A DNA stretch of 64,000 nucleotides from Polaromonas sp. C04 (GTDB lineage Bacteria > Pseudomonadota > Gammaproteobacteria > Burkholderiales > Burkholderiaceae_C): NCBI RefSeq assembly GCF_002002705.1, contig NZ_MUNS01000031.1:124001-188000 (forward strand), in the 5' to 3' direction. A program made the translations under genes and the position numbers. Shown piece after piece: positions 54,008 to 63,713 of this stretch (positions are counted from its first letter, which is position 1; every line of letters starts with the position of its first letter). The notes beneath the pieces were generated by a model. That model made no database searches. It was not told the origin of the DNA and saw nothing but the letters and a program-made list of their open reading frames with translations.

Positions 54008-54934
54008 TCAATACCCTCGCGAACGATCGACCAGCCCGATCAACGGCGCGCCCGCCTCGTGGCGGCGGATGTTATCGAGCACCTGCTCCACGGCCGTCTC
54101 CGGCTGCGTCATGCTCGCGATGTGCGGCGTGAGCAGGATCTTTGGGTGCACCCAGAAGGGGTGGTCCGCCGGCAGCGGCTCTGGATCGGTGACATCGACG
54201 ACCGCGCCCGACAGCCAGCCCGTATCCAGCGCATCGAGCAGCGCCTGGTGGTCTAGGTGCGCCCCGCGGCCAACATGCACCAGCGATGCCCCTCGCGGCA
54301 GATGCTGAAACAGCGTGGAGTCGAGAATGCCGCGCGTCTCTTGGGTAAGCGGCAGCAGGCATACGAGGATGTCCGTGCCGGCCAGCATCGCAGGCAGTTC
54401 CTCCTGGCCCGCGTAGCACGCCACGCCTTCGAGCTGGCGGCGCGTTCGGCTCCAGCCGGCGAGCTGGAAGCCGAGTGTGCGCAGCTGGTTCAACACAGCG
54501 CATCCAAGCACGCCCAGGCCGAGGACGCTCACACGCCGCTTCGATGCGGGATAGACGCGGTGCGCAGCCCAACGGCCCTCGCGCTGCTGCCGGATGTAGG
54601 CCGGCAGGTCCCGGTGAAGCGCAAGGACGGCCATCGTGGCGTATTCCACCATGCCCGCGACGACGCCGGGCTCCGCCAGGCGCACCACCGGCAATTCCGG
54701 TGGCAGCGCGGCAAGGTCGAACTGGTCGATCCCCGCGCCCGTGGAAAAGAAGAGTTGCAGGTTGGGAAACTGCCGTGCGATGTCTTGCGGCGGCAGCCAT
54801 GCGGCAACATAACGCACACCGTCCGCGCGTCGGGTGTCGGGCCAGATGTGAAACGGGATGTCCGGCGCCTTGATGGCGAACAGCCGCGCCCACTCCGCTC
54901 CGCGCACCGGGTCGGCCTTGTACAGGAATGACAT
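54008..54934 (-). CDS. D-2-hydroxyacid dehydrogenase (GhrA-like glyoxylate/hydroxypyruvate reductase)
   Basis: A 308-residue NAD(P)-dependent enzyme. VSVLGLGVLGCAVLNQLRTL is the Rossmann motif; VHVGRGAHLDHQALLDAL has the catalytic Arg region and PHIASMTQPETAVEQVL the His. It matches the GhrA group (FSTGAGIDQF, VVRLAEPGVVAGM). It interconverts a 2-oxoacid and a D-2-hydroxyacid, perhaps the keto product of the neighbouring oxidases. The start ATG 54934 is internal to a longer, unsupported frame. Confidence 0.88.
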   Translation of the reverse strand: MSFLYKADPVRGAEWARLFAIKAPDIPFHIWPDTRRADGVRYVAAWLPPQDIARQFPNLQLFFSTGAGIDQFDLAALPPELPVVRLAEPGVVAGMVEYATMAVLALHRDLPAYIRQQREGRWAAHRVYPASKRRVSVLGLGVLGCAVLNQLRTLGFQLAGWSRTRRQLEGVACYAGQEELPAMLAGTDILVCLLPLTQETRGILDSTLFQHLPRGASLVHVGRGAHLDHQALLDALDTGWLSGAVVDVTDPEPLPADHPFWVHPKILLTPHIASMTQPETAVEQVLDNIRRHEAGAPLIGLVDRSRGY

Positions 54935-54939
54935 GGAGT

Positions 54940-55293
54940 TCACTCGTACACAACCCATATCTTGCGGGTCGTCTCGATGCAACGCCACACGCCGGTGAAG
55001 TCGGGCTTCATCACGAACGCGTCGCCTGCCTCTACTCGCACCGGCGGCTTTCCGTCCTCCGTCACTTCCGACACGCCCGAGAGGATGTAGCAGAACTCCA
55101 GGGTGCCGCCCTTGATTGACCGGAAGGTGCCCGGCGTCGTCTCCCAAATACCGGTGAGCACCTTGTCGTCGGAAGATCGTTCGACTTCCCAACTCTTGAA
55201 TTGCGGGTTGCCTTCCATGAGGCGCTCCGGCAGCGGTGCCCTGTCGCGCGAGGGGCCCAGGTCGTCAAACTTGAAGAAGGTGAGATTGCTCAT
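54940..55293 (-). CDS. cupin-domain protein (DUF861-like)
   Basis: A 117-residue single cupin. TPGTFRSIKGGTLEFCYILS and VEAGDAFVMKPDFTGVW are the two cupin motifs of the EutQ/ureidoglycine-aminohydrolase-like group; classical His ligands are mostly missing, so metal binding is doubtful. A related cupin starts the cluster at 63714-64000. Role unknown. Confidence 0.78.
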   Translation of the reverse strand: MSNLTFFKFDDLGPSRDRAPLPERLMEGNPQFKSWEVERSSDDKVLTGIWETTPGTFRSIKGGTLEFCYILSGVSEVTEDGKPPVRVEAGDAFVMKPDFTGVWRCIETTRKIWVVYE

Positions 55294-55348
55294 GAGAAAT
55301 GATCTTTTTAGAAGAACCGAGAAGAATCAGGCCGCAGTCGAGAGATCG

Positions 55349-56677
55349 TCAGATGGCACCGACTGTGACCTTCGAGCCATCGCCAAAACGCGAGAAGCGA
55401 AAGGGTGTGGGATCGACCGCTGGCTGCTCGCCGGTGACCAGGCTCGCGGCAAGGTGCCCCGCGCCAGGGCCTGTGCCAAAACCGTGGCCGCTGAACCCAG
55501 CGGCAAGTACCAAGCCCTTGATTCGATCGATCGCCGAAATGACCGGCACGGCGTCGGGCGTGCTATCGATGTACGCCCCCCATGCGTCTGACACTGTTAC
55601 GTCCTTCATCACGGGATAGAGCTGCTTGACGCAGCCGAGCAGACGGCGGACCGCGCCTTGATCCGGCGCCGGGTCGAGAACGCGGATCTGCTCGAACGGC
55701 GACTCCTTGTCAAAATCCCAGCTGCCGAGTGCTTCAGGCCCGCGAAAGAACGAACGCCCGATGCCGAACTCCACTGCCTTGATCCGCTTCATGAACATCG
55801 GCATGAACTCGCGTGCATACCGCAGTGCCTGGGGGGTGAACTCGAGCGTCCCCCTGCCGCTGATCGCCACGATGTAGCTGCCATCGAGGCGGCGCGTCAG
55901 CGTGCATTCCGGCGTCGACAGCGCCGGCGGCAAACCCTCGAGCGGACGGGTGCGCAGCACGGACGCGCGCACGCTCGCCTGCGGGAAGGAAATGCCGTGC
56001 CGACGGCAGAACGCGGACGCCCAGGCGCCGCCGGAACACACGACAGCGCCCGTTCGGATCACGCCGCGTTCGGTGATGACGCCGCTGACCGCGCCGTTGG
56101 TGATGTCGAGGCCACGCGCTGCGCAGTCCTGGTGGATCGTGGCGCCCAAAGCCCGTGCCCCTTCCGCGATCACAGGGGCGGCGAGTGCAGGGTCCGCCGT
56201 GCCGTCGTCCATCGAGAGCACGCCGCCCAGCCACTTGCGATTGGCGCTGCCTTTCATGACGCTCGCGGCCTCTGCCGCACTGAGCATGCGTGTGCGAACA
56301 CCGAAAGGCCGCCCGTGCTTGCTTCCCCAGTCTTCCCAGGTGGCGATTTGCTTGGCGTTGTCGCTTGCGTAGTACAGGCCGCATCGACGGAAACCGAGGT
56401 CGCGCCCGATATCGCGCGTCGTCTCGTCCCAGAGGCGAAGCGCCAGCGCCGAGAGAGGCAGCTCGCGTGCATCGCGGTTCTGCTGGCGGCACCAGCCCCA
56501 GTTGCGACTGGACTGCTCGCCACCGATGTAACCCTTTTCAAGAATCGCGACTGAGAGGCCGCGCTTGGCCAGGAAATAGCCCGTGGAAACGCCGACGATG
56601 CCGCCGCCGATCACCACTGCGTCGGCTTGTTCGGGCCGCTTGTCGTCGCTGCGGATGCGAAGAATAGGTGGGGACAT
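55349..56677 (-). CDS. FAD-dependent oxidoreductase, DAO family (copy 2)
   Basis: A 442-residue flavoprotein of the D-amino-acid dehydrogenase/glycine oxidase group. AVVIGGGIVGVSTGYFLAKR is the FAD Rossmann motif, GEQSSRNWGWCRQQNRDARE follows, and GFSGHGFGTGPGAGHLAASL is the C-terminal flavin segment. It would oxidise an amine or amino acid to the imine/keto form. It is a close paralog of 62369-63694; the ABC genes lie between the two. Confidence 0.88.
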   Translation of the reverse strand: MSPPILRIRSDDKRPEQADAVVIGGGIVGVSTGYFLAKRGLSVAILEKGYIGGEQSSRNWGWCRQQNRDARELPLSALALRLWDETTRDIGRDLGFRRCGLYYASDNAKQIATWEDWGSKHGRPFGVRTRMLSAAEAASVMKGSANRKWLGGVLSMDDGTADPALAAPVIAEGARALGATIHQDCAARGLDITNGAVSGVITERGVIRTGAVVCSGGAWASAFCRRHGISFPQASVRASVLRTRPLEGLPPALSTPECTLTRRLDGSYIVAISGRGTLEFTPQALRYAREFMPMFMKRIKAVEFGIGRSFFRGPEALGSWDFDKESPFEQIRVLDPAPDQGAVRRLLGCVKQLYPVMKDVTVSDAWGAYIDSTPDAVPVISAIDRIKGLVLAAGFSGHGFGTGPGAGHLAASLVTGEQPAVDPTPFRFSRFGDGSKVTVGAI

Positions 56678-56686
56678 GGGCCTGCG

Positions 56687-57685
56687 TTAGATGTCGTCGC
56701 GGATGCACGCGGTCGCATGATTCCGCTCTATGGATCTGAGTTCGGGCACGCCGTGGGCGCACGCGGGCTGGGCATGTGGGCAGCGCGTGCGGAACGCGCA
56801 GCCCGACGGGGGAGACAGCGGGCTGGGGATGTCGCCCTTGAGCAGTTCGCGCGGGCCCCGCTGCCGCGGATCGATGTTCGGCACGGCGGCCATCAGGGCA
56901 CGCGTGTAGGGATGCCGCGGATTGTTCAGCAACGATTCGGCGTCGGCGATCTCAACCAGGCGGCCCAGATACATCACGGCGATCCGGTCCGAGATGTGGC
57001 CCACCACCGCGAGGTCGTGGCTGATGAAGAGCATCGTGAGGCCGAGCCGCTGCTTCAGCTCGAGGAGCAGGTTGATCACCTGGGCCTGCACCGACACGTC
57101 GAGGGAAGACACCGGTTCGTCGGCCACCAGCAGTTGTGGCTGGGTCATGAGCGCACGGGCGATGCCGATGCGTTGGCGCTGCCCGCCCGAGAACTCGTGC
57201 GGATAGCGCGATCGGTGCGCCGCGTTGAGCCCGACCGTTTTCAGCACGGCATCGATGCGTTCGCGCCGTTCCTGCACCGTCATTTCGGGCACGTGGATTT
57301 CCAGCGGGGCCGAAAGCAGTTCCTCGACCGTGTGTTTCGGGTTGAGGGACGAATACGGGTCCTGAAACACCATCTGCATCGCCCGCCGCAGCGGCCGCAT
57401 CTGGCGCCGCGTGAGGCCCACCAGGGGTTTGCCGTCGAAGTGCACCTGCCCAGCCGTCGGCGGGTCCAGGTTCAGGACGGCGCGGCCGATCGTGCTTTTG
57501 CCGGAGCCGCTCTCGCCCACCAGGCTCAGTACCTCGCCCCGGTGGATCTCGAAACTCACACCGTCGACGGCCTTGACGCTCTGCGCCGGTTTGCCGAACC
57601 AGCCACCATCCAGCGGATACCACTTGCGCAAGCGCTCGACTTGCATCAGGACGGAAGCGGGTGGTTGTTCTTGCTGCAGCATCAT
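56687..57685 (-). CDS. peptide-type ABC transporter ATP-binding protein (DppF/OppF-like)
   Basis: A 332-residue ATPase. LSLVGESGSGKSTIGRAVLN is Walker A, FSGGQRQRIGIARAL the signature, LLVADEPVSSLDVSVQAQV Walker B, and CAFRTRCPHAQPACA the Cys-containing C-terminus of the oligopeptide group. The first ATG at 57685 overlaps the stop of the partner ATPase gene. Together they energise the importer. Confidence 0.92.
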   Translation of the reverse strand: MMLQQEQPPASVLMQVERLRKWYPLDGGWFGKPAQSVKAVDGVSFEIHRGEVLSLVGESGSGKSTIGRAVLNLDPPTAGQVHFDGKPLVGLTRRQMRPLRRAMQMVFQDPYSSLNPKHTVEELLSAPLEIHVPEMTVQERRERIDAVLKTVGLNAAHRSRYPHEFSGGQRQRIGIARALMTQPQLLVADEPVSSLDVSVQAQVINLLLELKQRLGLTMLFISHDLAVVGHISDRIAVMYLGRLVEIADAESLLNNPRHPYTRALMAAVPNIDPRQRGPRELLKGDIPSPLSPPSGCAFRTRCPHAQPACAHGVPELRSIERNHATACIRDDI

Positions 57686-58743
57686 GCGGCTCCTTTGATT
57701 TCCGGCCAACGGGCGCATCGCACCAGATGACCCGGATGGGCGTTCTCCAACTCCGGCACCGCGGCATCGCAGCGACCCGGCACAAAGTGACCGCAGCGCG
57801 GCCCGAAGGTGCAACCCGGCGGGTGAGCGGCCGGATCGGGCACGTTGCCCGGAATGGCGAACAGTGGGGTCTTGCGGGCGCGATTCGAATGCAGCCGCGG
57901 AACCGATTGGATCAGGCCGCGGCTGTAGGGATGCCGCGGCTCCGTGAACAGCGTCACGACATCGGCCTGCTCGACGATCCGGCCCGCATACATGACCAAC
58001 ACGCGGTCGGCAATCTCCGCCACCGTGCCCAGGTTGTGGGTGATGTAGACCATAGCCATGCTAGTCTCCGACTGCAGCTTCTGTAGCAGCTCGAGGATCT
58101 GCGCCTGGATGGTGACGTCCAGCGCGGTCGTCGGCTCGTCGGCGATCAGCAGCGAGGGTTCGCAGGCAATCGCCATGGCGATCATCACCCGCTGTCGCAT
58201 GCCGCCGGAGAGTTCGTGCGGGTAGTTCTTGAGACGGCGCTTGGGATCCGAGATGCCTACCTGGTTCAAGAGCTCGGCAGCGCGGTCCGTCGCAGCGCGT
58301 GCGCTCATGCCGAGGTGGATGCGCAAGCTCTCGCTGATCTGCGCCCCGACGTTGTGCACCGGATTCAGCGACGTCATCGGTTCCTGGAAGATCATTGAAG
58401 CGACACCCCCGCGAACCTTGCGCATCACGCGCTCGGGCGTGCCGACCAGCTCGTAGGTCTTGCCGTCACGCGCCGCAAGCCGGGCCGACCCGGCGATCGT
58501 GCAGTAGGGCGCGGGCGCAGTGAGCCCGAGCAGGCCCAGGCAGGTCACGCTCTTGCCGGAACTGGTTTCCCCTACTAGCGCCAATGTCTCGCCGCGGCGC
58601 ACGGAGAAGCTGACGTCGCGCACGACATGCACCGTTCCGGCCGCCGTTCGGAAGGAAACGTTGAGACCGCGCACGTCCAGGATGTTCTCCGCTTCAGCGG
58701 CGGCTTGGGCCTGAGGAATGTGGATCGGTTCGTAAAGGTTCAT
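57682..58743 (-). CDS. peptide-type ABC transporter ATP-binding protein (DppD/OppD-like)
   Basis: A 353-residue ATPase: [20 protein letters not shown] (Walker A), [20 protein letters not shown] (signature), [20 protein letters not shown] (Walker B), [20 protein letters not shown] (C-terminal Cys cluster). AGAGG eight bases upstream supports ATG 58743 over the ATG at 58749, which would be too near. Partner of 56687-57685. Confidence 0.92.
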   Translation of the reverse strand: MNLYEPIHIPQAQAAAEAENILDVRGLNVSFRTAAGTVHVVRDVSFSVRRGETLALVGETSSGKSVTCLGLLGLTAPAPYCTIAGSARLAARDGKTYELVGTPERVMRKVRGGVASMIFQEPMTSLNPVHNVGAQISESLRIHLGMSARAATDRAAELLNQVGISDPKRRLKNYPHELSGGMRQRVMIAMAIACEPSLLIADEPTTALDVTIQAQILELLQKLQSETSMAMVYITHNLGTVAEIADRVLVMYAGRIVEQADVVTLFTEPRHPYSRGLIQSVPRLHSNRARKTPLFAIPGNVPDPAAHPPGCTFGPRCGHFVPGRCDAAVPELENAHPGHLVRCARWPEIKGAA

Positions 58744-58755
58744 GTCCATCACCTC

Positions 58756-59643
58756 TCATCTATCCAGTTTCGCGTCCAGCGCATCACGCAGGCCGTCGCC
58801 AATGAAGTTGAAGCTCGTGACGGTCAGCGTGATGGCCAGCCCCGGCACGATCGCGAGCCAGGGCGCATTGGTCAGGTAGCTCTGCGCGTTCTCCAGCATG
58901 TTGCCCCAGCTCGGCGTCGGCGGCTGGATGCCGTAGCCCAGAAAACTGATGTACGACTCGGCCAGGATGGCTTGCGCGATGTTCAGCGTCGCAGCGACCA
59001 CGATGGGCGCGACGGCGTTGGGCAGGAGCTCACGGAACATGATGCGGCTGTCGCTGGCGCCGAGCGATTCCGCGGCCAGCGCGAAATCGCGTTCGCGCAG
59101 CGAGCGGATCTGTCCTTCCACTACGCGCGCCAATTCCATCCAGCTGGCCACGGCGATCAGTACCACGATGGAGGTGACGGAGGGCTCTATCAGGGCCGCA
59201 ACCGCCAGTAGCAGGAAGATGGTCGGGAAGCAGAGCATGGCGTCCACGAACCGCATCAGTGCAGCCCCGATTGCTCCGCGGTAGTAGCCCGCCACGACAC
59301 CGACCAGCACACCCACTGCCACCGACAGCGCCGTGGCCGCGAAGCCGATCGACAGGGAAATGCGACCGGCATACATGAGACGTGCCAGGATGTCGCGACC
59401 CAGCGGATCGGTTCCGAGCAAGTGCGGGCCGGCGAACGGCTCTGTCAGCCGTGCAAGTATGTCGGTATCGGTGTCGTTGAAGGGGATCAGCCAGGGGCCC
59501 ACGAAGCTTGCGAGCGTCATGAACAGCACGACGCTCAGGCCCAGGAGCGCCAGCCGGTGGCGCAGGAAGCGCCTGAGGGCAGGATAACGCTCGGCGAGGC
59601 TACGACGCGGCGGAACAGGCAATGCGGTCGGCACGGTGCTCAT
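58756..59643 (-). CDS. peptide-type ABC transporter permease (DppC/OppC-like)
   Basis: A 295-residue inner-membrane protein with about six helices (LALLGLSVVLFMTLASFVGP, AVGVLVGVVAGYYRG). HLLGTDPLGRDILARLMYAG is the typical DppC region and ELARVVEGQIRSLRERDFAL the loop that contacts the ATPase. Its start overlaps the stop of DppC's partner permease gene. Confidence 0.92.
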   Translation of the reverse strand: MSTVPTALPVPPRRSLAERYPALRRFLRHRLALLGLSVVLFMTLASFVGPWLIPFNDTDTDILARLTEPFAGPHLLGTDPLGRDILARLMYAGRISLSIGFAATALSVAVGVLVGVVAGYYRGAIGAALMRFVDAMLCFPTIFLLLAVAALIEPSVTSIVVLIAVASWMELARVVEGQIRSLRERDFALAAESLGASDSRIMFRELLPNAVAPIVVAATLNIAQAILAESYISFLGYGIQPPTPSWGNMLENAQSYLTNAPWLAIVPGLAITLTVTSFNFIGDGLRDALDAKLDR

Positions 59644-60596
59644 TTCGACGCTCCTTTGATGCGCGGATCAGCGACTGAGTAGAGAAGGTCCGCCAGCAGG
59701 CTGCCCAGCAGGACCATGCAGGCCGTGAACATCAGCACTCCCATCACCACGGGATAGTCGCGATTGCTCACGCTGTCGAGAAAGAGACGGCCCATCCCCG
59801 GCCAGGTGAAGACGGTCTCCGTCACCAGCGCGCCGCTCAGCAGCGTGGACACGTGCAGACCGGTGATCGTGATCATGGGCAGCAGTGCGTTGCGCAGTGC
59901 GTGGTGCAGCAGGATCCGCATGGCGGGGACACCCTTGGACTTGGCGGTACGGATGTAGTCCTGGTTCACCACGTCGAGCATCGAAGAGCGCATGTAGCGG
60001 CTCCACACTGCGGTGGAGACCAGCGCCAGCACGATGCACGGCAGCACCAGATGCCGCAGCTGGTCGACGAAGGAGCCGTCTCCGATGTTCTCGCGGTTGC
60101 CCGCCGGAAGCCAACCCAGGTTCACGGAGAACACATAGATGACCGCCAGGCCGAACCAGAACGTGGGAATCGACAGCGCGACCATCGCCCCGACCGTGGC
60201 CAGATTGTCGAAGAACGAGTAGCGCCGCACTGCACCCAGGATGCCGATCATGCCGCCGATGAACATCGCCAGCAGCGTCGAGGCGATCATGAGTTCCAAC
60301 GTGGGCATGATGTGCACGCCGATCTTCGCCAGCACCGGCAGCTGATCCCGGTACGATCTGCCCCAGTCGCCCATGAGCAGGTTGCGAGCCCATTCGAGGT
60401 ACTGGATCGGCAAGGGCCGGTTCAACCCGTACTGCGCCATGAGCCGAGCGACGTCTTCCGGGCCGAGATTGCCAGTGGCCAGGAACTGGGCCAGCGGCCC
60501 CCCGGGTGCAAGATGCAAGATCGCGAAGGCGATCATCGAGACCAGCACCAGCAGCAGCAGAGACTGCAACAGGCGGCGCAGAAGATAGCGGCCCAT
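59640..60596 (-). CDS. peptide-type ABC transporter permease (DppB/OppB-like)
   Basis: A 318-residue permease: MGRYLLRRLLQSLLLLVLVS start, then FAILHLAPGGPLAQFLATGN and the ATPase loop YMRSSMLDVVNQDYIRTAKSK. It forms the pore with the adjacent DppC-like protein; the two genes overlap by 4 bp. Confidence 0.92.
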   Translation of the reverse strand: MGRYLLRRLLQSLLLLVLVSMIAFAILHLAPGGPLAQFLATGNLGPEDVARLMAQYGLNRPLPIQYLEWARNLLMGDWGRSYRDQLPVLAKIGVHIMPTLELMIASTLLAMFIGGMIGILGAVRRYSFFDNLATVGAMVALSIPTFWFGLAVIYVFSVNLGWLPAGNRENIGDGSFVDQLRHLVLPCIVLALVSTAVWSRYMRSSMLDVVNQDYIRTAKSKGVPAMRILLHHALRNALLPMITITGLHVSTLLSGALVTETVFTWPGMGRLFLDSVSNRDYPVVMGVLMFTACMVLLGSLLADLLYSVADPRIKGASK

Positions 60597-60602
60597 GATG
60601 CG

Positions 60603-62312
60603 TCAGGCCGTCCAGCGCCAGCTGGCAGCGTTCCAGCTGTTGGCCAGTGCATTCACGTTGTTCACGTAGCCGTCCAGGCCACCCTTCGTGCCCTCGATCT
60701 GCACTTCGTAGAACAGCGGCAGGAACGGCAGGTCGTCCATGATCAACTCCTGGACCTTGGCGTAGATCTCCTTCCGCTTGGCATGGTTGTATTCCTGACG
60801 GCCCCGAGCGAGCAGCGCATCCACCGCGACGTTCTTGTATTGGCTCACGTTGGAGCCCGAGCCTGTGAGTTTCGGGATCGCGCCGGAGCCGAAGCGATGC
60901 GTGACGTCCGGGTCGGAGGCAATCGTGTAGGTCGGCGCGGTCATCAGGCTGTCGAACTCGGAGTTCCTCCAGAAATCGGCCCACAGCACCGCCGCCACCA
61001 TGTTCTTGATCGGCATCTCGACGCCGATCTTCTTGAAGTCGTCGGCAATGAGCTGCTGCGTCTGCGCACGCAACTGGTTGCCCGTGACCGTGGAACTCGT
61101 GAAGGACAGCCGCACGCCGTTCTTGGCGCGGATGCCATCCGCACCGCGCACCCAGCCCGCCTGGTCCAGCATCGCGGCGGCTTTTTTCGGGTCGTACTCG
61201 GGTTTGGGCAAGTTGGGGTTGGCAGCCCAGTGTGTCGGGACGAGGTAGTTGTTCGCGGGCTTTGGCACGCCGTAGTAAACGAGGTCGCAGATCGACTGCC
61301 GGTCGATCGCGATGTTCAGTGCCTTGCGCACCGCCTTGTCCGCAAGCGCCGGGTGCGCGAGGTTGAGCGTCAGGTTCTCCACCGCGCCGCGGGTCGAGGC
61401 GTAGACGCGGCGGTTGCGCAACGCCTTCGCTTCCTTGTAGAAGTTGGCGGGGATGCCTTGCAGCCCGATGAAGTCGATCTCTCCGGTTTTGAACTGCGTG
61501 TACATCGCGTTCAGGTCCGGCACGTACTTGAAGATGAGCCGGTTCAGGAACGGAGGCTTGCCGAAGTAGTTAGTGTTGGCTTCGAGGATCACGTAGTTGC
61601 CGGTCTCGCGGCTGACGAACCGGAACGGCCCCGTGCCGACGGGAGCGGCGGCGAACTGCGGCGAGTTCGGGTCCGAGTTTTGCGAAAGAATGTGCGCTGG
61701 GACGATGAAGGTCCAGCTCAGCACAGATGCCAGTGGTGCATACGGCTCCTTCAACTTCCAGGTGATGACGTTGTCACCTTCGACGCCCACGGACGCAATG
61801 TATTCGAAGGCGGTGCGGTTGCGGGCGCGAAAGGCCGGGTTCTTCATCAGGCCGATAGAAAACTTGACGTCCTCTGCCGTCATCGGCTTGCCGTCATGCC
61901 ACTTCACGTCGTGGCGCAACTCGACACGCCAAGTCAGGCCATCGGGCGAGATGCCGCCGTTCTCCACGGTCGGAACCGCCTTCGCCAACTGGGGCACGAA
62001 TTTCCCGTCCGCATCGATCATCCACAACGGACTGAACAGGTTCCACCAGACCCCCTGGTCCACCTCGTTGGCGGTCATCAGCGGATGAAGAACGGTAACT
62101 TCCTGCGAGAAACCGAGGATGGCCTGCCCCGTCGGCTTCGTGGGCGGCGCGGCGGCGTGGGCATTCTCCCCCAGACCCAGGGAATCCAGGGCAAAGGAGG
62201 CTGCGCCTGCAAAGATGGCGTTGCGCCGAGTCAGATTGCCCATGGCGGCATCGCCGATATTGTTTGTCCGCTTCATGTTTATACCTTTCAGTTCGCTGCT
62301 GTGATCATTCAT
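60603..62312 (-). CDS. peptide-type ABC transporter substrate-binding protein (SBP family 5)
   Basis: A 569-residue periplasmic protein. A Tat-like leader (NLTRRNAIFAGAASFALDSL) precedes AHAAAPP. Family-5 features include WRVELRHDVKWHDGKPMTAE, GTGPFRFVSRETGNY, LADKAVRKALNIAIDRQSI. AGGAG 7 nt before ATG 62312 supports that start; AAGGT before an ATG at 62276 (MKRTNNIG) is an alternative. The family binds dipeptides, amines and other small polar compounds, so the ligand is not defined. First transporter gene of the cluster. Confidence 0.9.
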   Translation of the reverse strand: MNDHSSELKGINMKRTNNIGDAAMGNLTRRNAIFAGAASFALDSLGLGENAHAAAPPTKPTGQAILGFSQEVTVLHPLMTANEVDQGVWWNLFSPLWMIDADGKFVPQLAKAVPTVENGGISPDGLTWRVELRHDVKWHDGKPMTAEDVKFSIGLMKNPAFRARNRTAFEYIASVGVEGDNVITWKLKEPYAPLASVLSWTFIVPAHILSQNSDPNSPQFAAAPVGTGPFRFVSRETGNYVILEANTNYFGKPPFLNRLIFKYVPDLNAMYTQFKTGEIDFIGLQGIPANFYKEAKALRNRRVYASTRGAVENLTLNLAHPALADKAVRKALNIAIDRQSICDLVYYGVPKPANNYLVPTHWAANPNLPKPEYDPKKAAAMLDQAGWVRGADGIRAKNGVRLSFTSSTVTGNQLRAQTQQLIADDFKKIGVEMPIKNMVAAVLWADFWRNSEFDSLMTAPTYTIASDPDVTHRFGSGAIPKLTGSGSNVSQYKNVAVDALLARGRQEYNHAKRKEIYAKVQELIMDDLPFLPLFYEVQIEGTKGGLDGYVNNVNALANSWNAASWRWTA

Positions 62313-62368
62313 GGTTGTCTCCTGGATAGGGGTTGCGGGGTTAAGTGGATGGGTTGGGCGCGCGAGGC

Positions 62369-63694
62369 CTAGAAATCAGCGACCTTGCCCCATGCGGAAC
62401 TGTTGAATCGACCAGGTCGAAATGGTGTGGGATCCACGATCGGTTCAGCGCCGGTGGCCAGGTCCGCGATCAGGTGGCCGGCGCCGGGCCCGGTGCCGAA
62501 GCCGTGTCCGGAGAAGCCCGCGGCCAGAATGAAACCCGGCATGCCAGGCACTTCGCCAATGCCCGGAACACCGTCCGGCGTGCTGTCGACGAAGCCGGCC
62601 CACGCATGCGTGATCTTGGCGTCGCGAAGTTGGGGCAGCAGTTCGACGGCGCGCCGGTGGGTCTCTTTGATCGTGGTCGAACAGGGCTTCGGATCGAGGA
62701 TGCGCACCCGCTCCATGGGCGTCGGCGCATCGAGCCGCCACCGCGCCAGAGTTTCGTGGCCGCCCCGGATGCCTTGCAGGCCTCCCGGCAGAAGGCTGCG
62801 CCAGCGCTTGGCGAACATGGGCACGAATTGCGGGGCGAAGCGCAGGAACTGACCTGTCACGTCCACACGCGCGCGGCCGCTGATGGCCAGTGCGTAGCGT
62901 CCGTCGTCGCGGCGAGTGGCGGACACGCCCGACATCACCAAGGCATCCGGCAGGCGATGCGCCACAGGGGACACGCTGAGGATGGATTGGCGGATCGAGG
63001 CCTGGGGAAAACGGATGCCCAGCTGGCGGCAGAATGCAGATGCCCAGGCGCCGCCGGCGAGCACGGCCGTCCTGGTCTTGATGACGCCGGCTTCGGTGAC
63101 GACACCGCTGACACGCCCGCCTTCGGTCTCGATGCCGCGGGCGGCGCAATTCTGGTGGACGCTGCCCCCGAGCTTGATGAGCGCAGCGGCCACGGCCGGC
63201 GCGGCCTTGGCAGGATCTGCCGTGCCGTCGTTGGGCGAATAGACGCCGCCCTTCCAGGGGCGACCGGTCGCCTGCCCGCGCTCGGCGGCCTCTCGACTGC
63301 TCAGCATGTGACTCGTGACGCCTGAGGTTTTCGCAAAATCACGCCAGTTGGCCCAACCGGACAATTCTGCCTCGTCGTTACTGAGAAACAACAGCCCGCA
63401 GCGACGGAAGCCTGTGTCTTCGCCGCTCTCGGCGGCAAATTGTTCCCACAGGTCCAGGCTCTTGCTCGCCATGGGCAATTCGCGAGCGTCGCGGTTCTGC
63501 TGCCGGCACCAGCCCCAGTTGCGGCTCGACTGCTCGGCACCGATCCTGCCCTTTTCGACCAAGGCCACTGACAGGCCGCGCTGAGCCAGGTAGTAGGCGG
63601 CGAAGACACCGACGATGCCGCCCCCGATCACTACGACGTCCGCCGAGGCCGGCGGCGTGGGGGAAGTTTGAATTTGCTTCAGCGGAGGGGACAT
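62369..63694 (-). CDS. FAD-dependent oxidoreductase, DAO family (copy 1)
   Basis: A 441-residue flavoprotein: VVVIGGGIVGVFAAYYLAQR (FAD motif), GAEQSSRNWGWCRQQNRDAR, AGGAWASAFCRQLGIRFPQA and GFSGHGFGTGPGAGHLIADL. Very similar along its length to 55349-56677, so one arose by duplication. The ATG at 63694 matches the paralog's start; the open frame further upstream enters the cupin gene in another phase. Confidence 0.9.
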   Translation of the reverse strand: MSPPLKQIQTSPTPPASADVVVIGGGIVGVFAAYYLAQRGLSVALVEKGRIGAEQSSRNWGWCRQQNRDARELPMASKSLDLWEQFAAESGEDTGFRRCGLLFLSNDEAELSGWANWRDFAKTSGVTSHMLSSREAAERGQATGRPWKGGVYSPNDGTADPAKAAPAVAAALIKLGGSVHQNCAARGIETEGGRVSGVVTEAGVIKTRTAVLAGGAWASAFCRQLGIRFPQASIRQSILSVSPVAHRLPDALVMSGVSATRRDDGRYALAISGRARVDVTGQFLRFAPQFVPMFAKRWRSLLPGGLQGIRGGHETLARWRLDAPTPMERVRILDPKPCSTTIKETHRRAVELLPQLRDAKITHAWAGFVDSTPDGVPGIGEVPGMPGFILAAGFSGHGFGTGPGAGHLIADLATGAEPIVDPTPFRPGRFNSSAWGKVADF

Positions 63695-63713
63695 GATGAA
63701 TCTGTTCGCCCGT

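Noticed and set aside
59853-62372. Plus-strand open frame of 839 codons
   Set aside because: It is antisense to the ABC permease and binding-protein genes, has the Arg/His-rich composition of a high-GC shadow frame, and lacks any domain.
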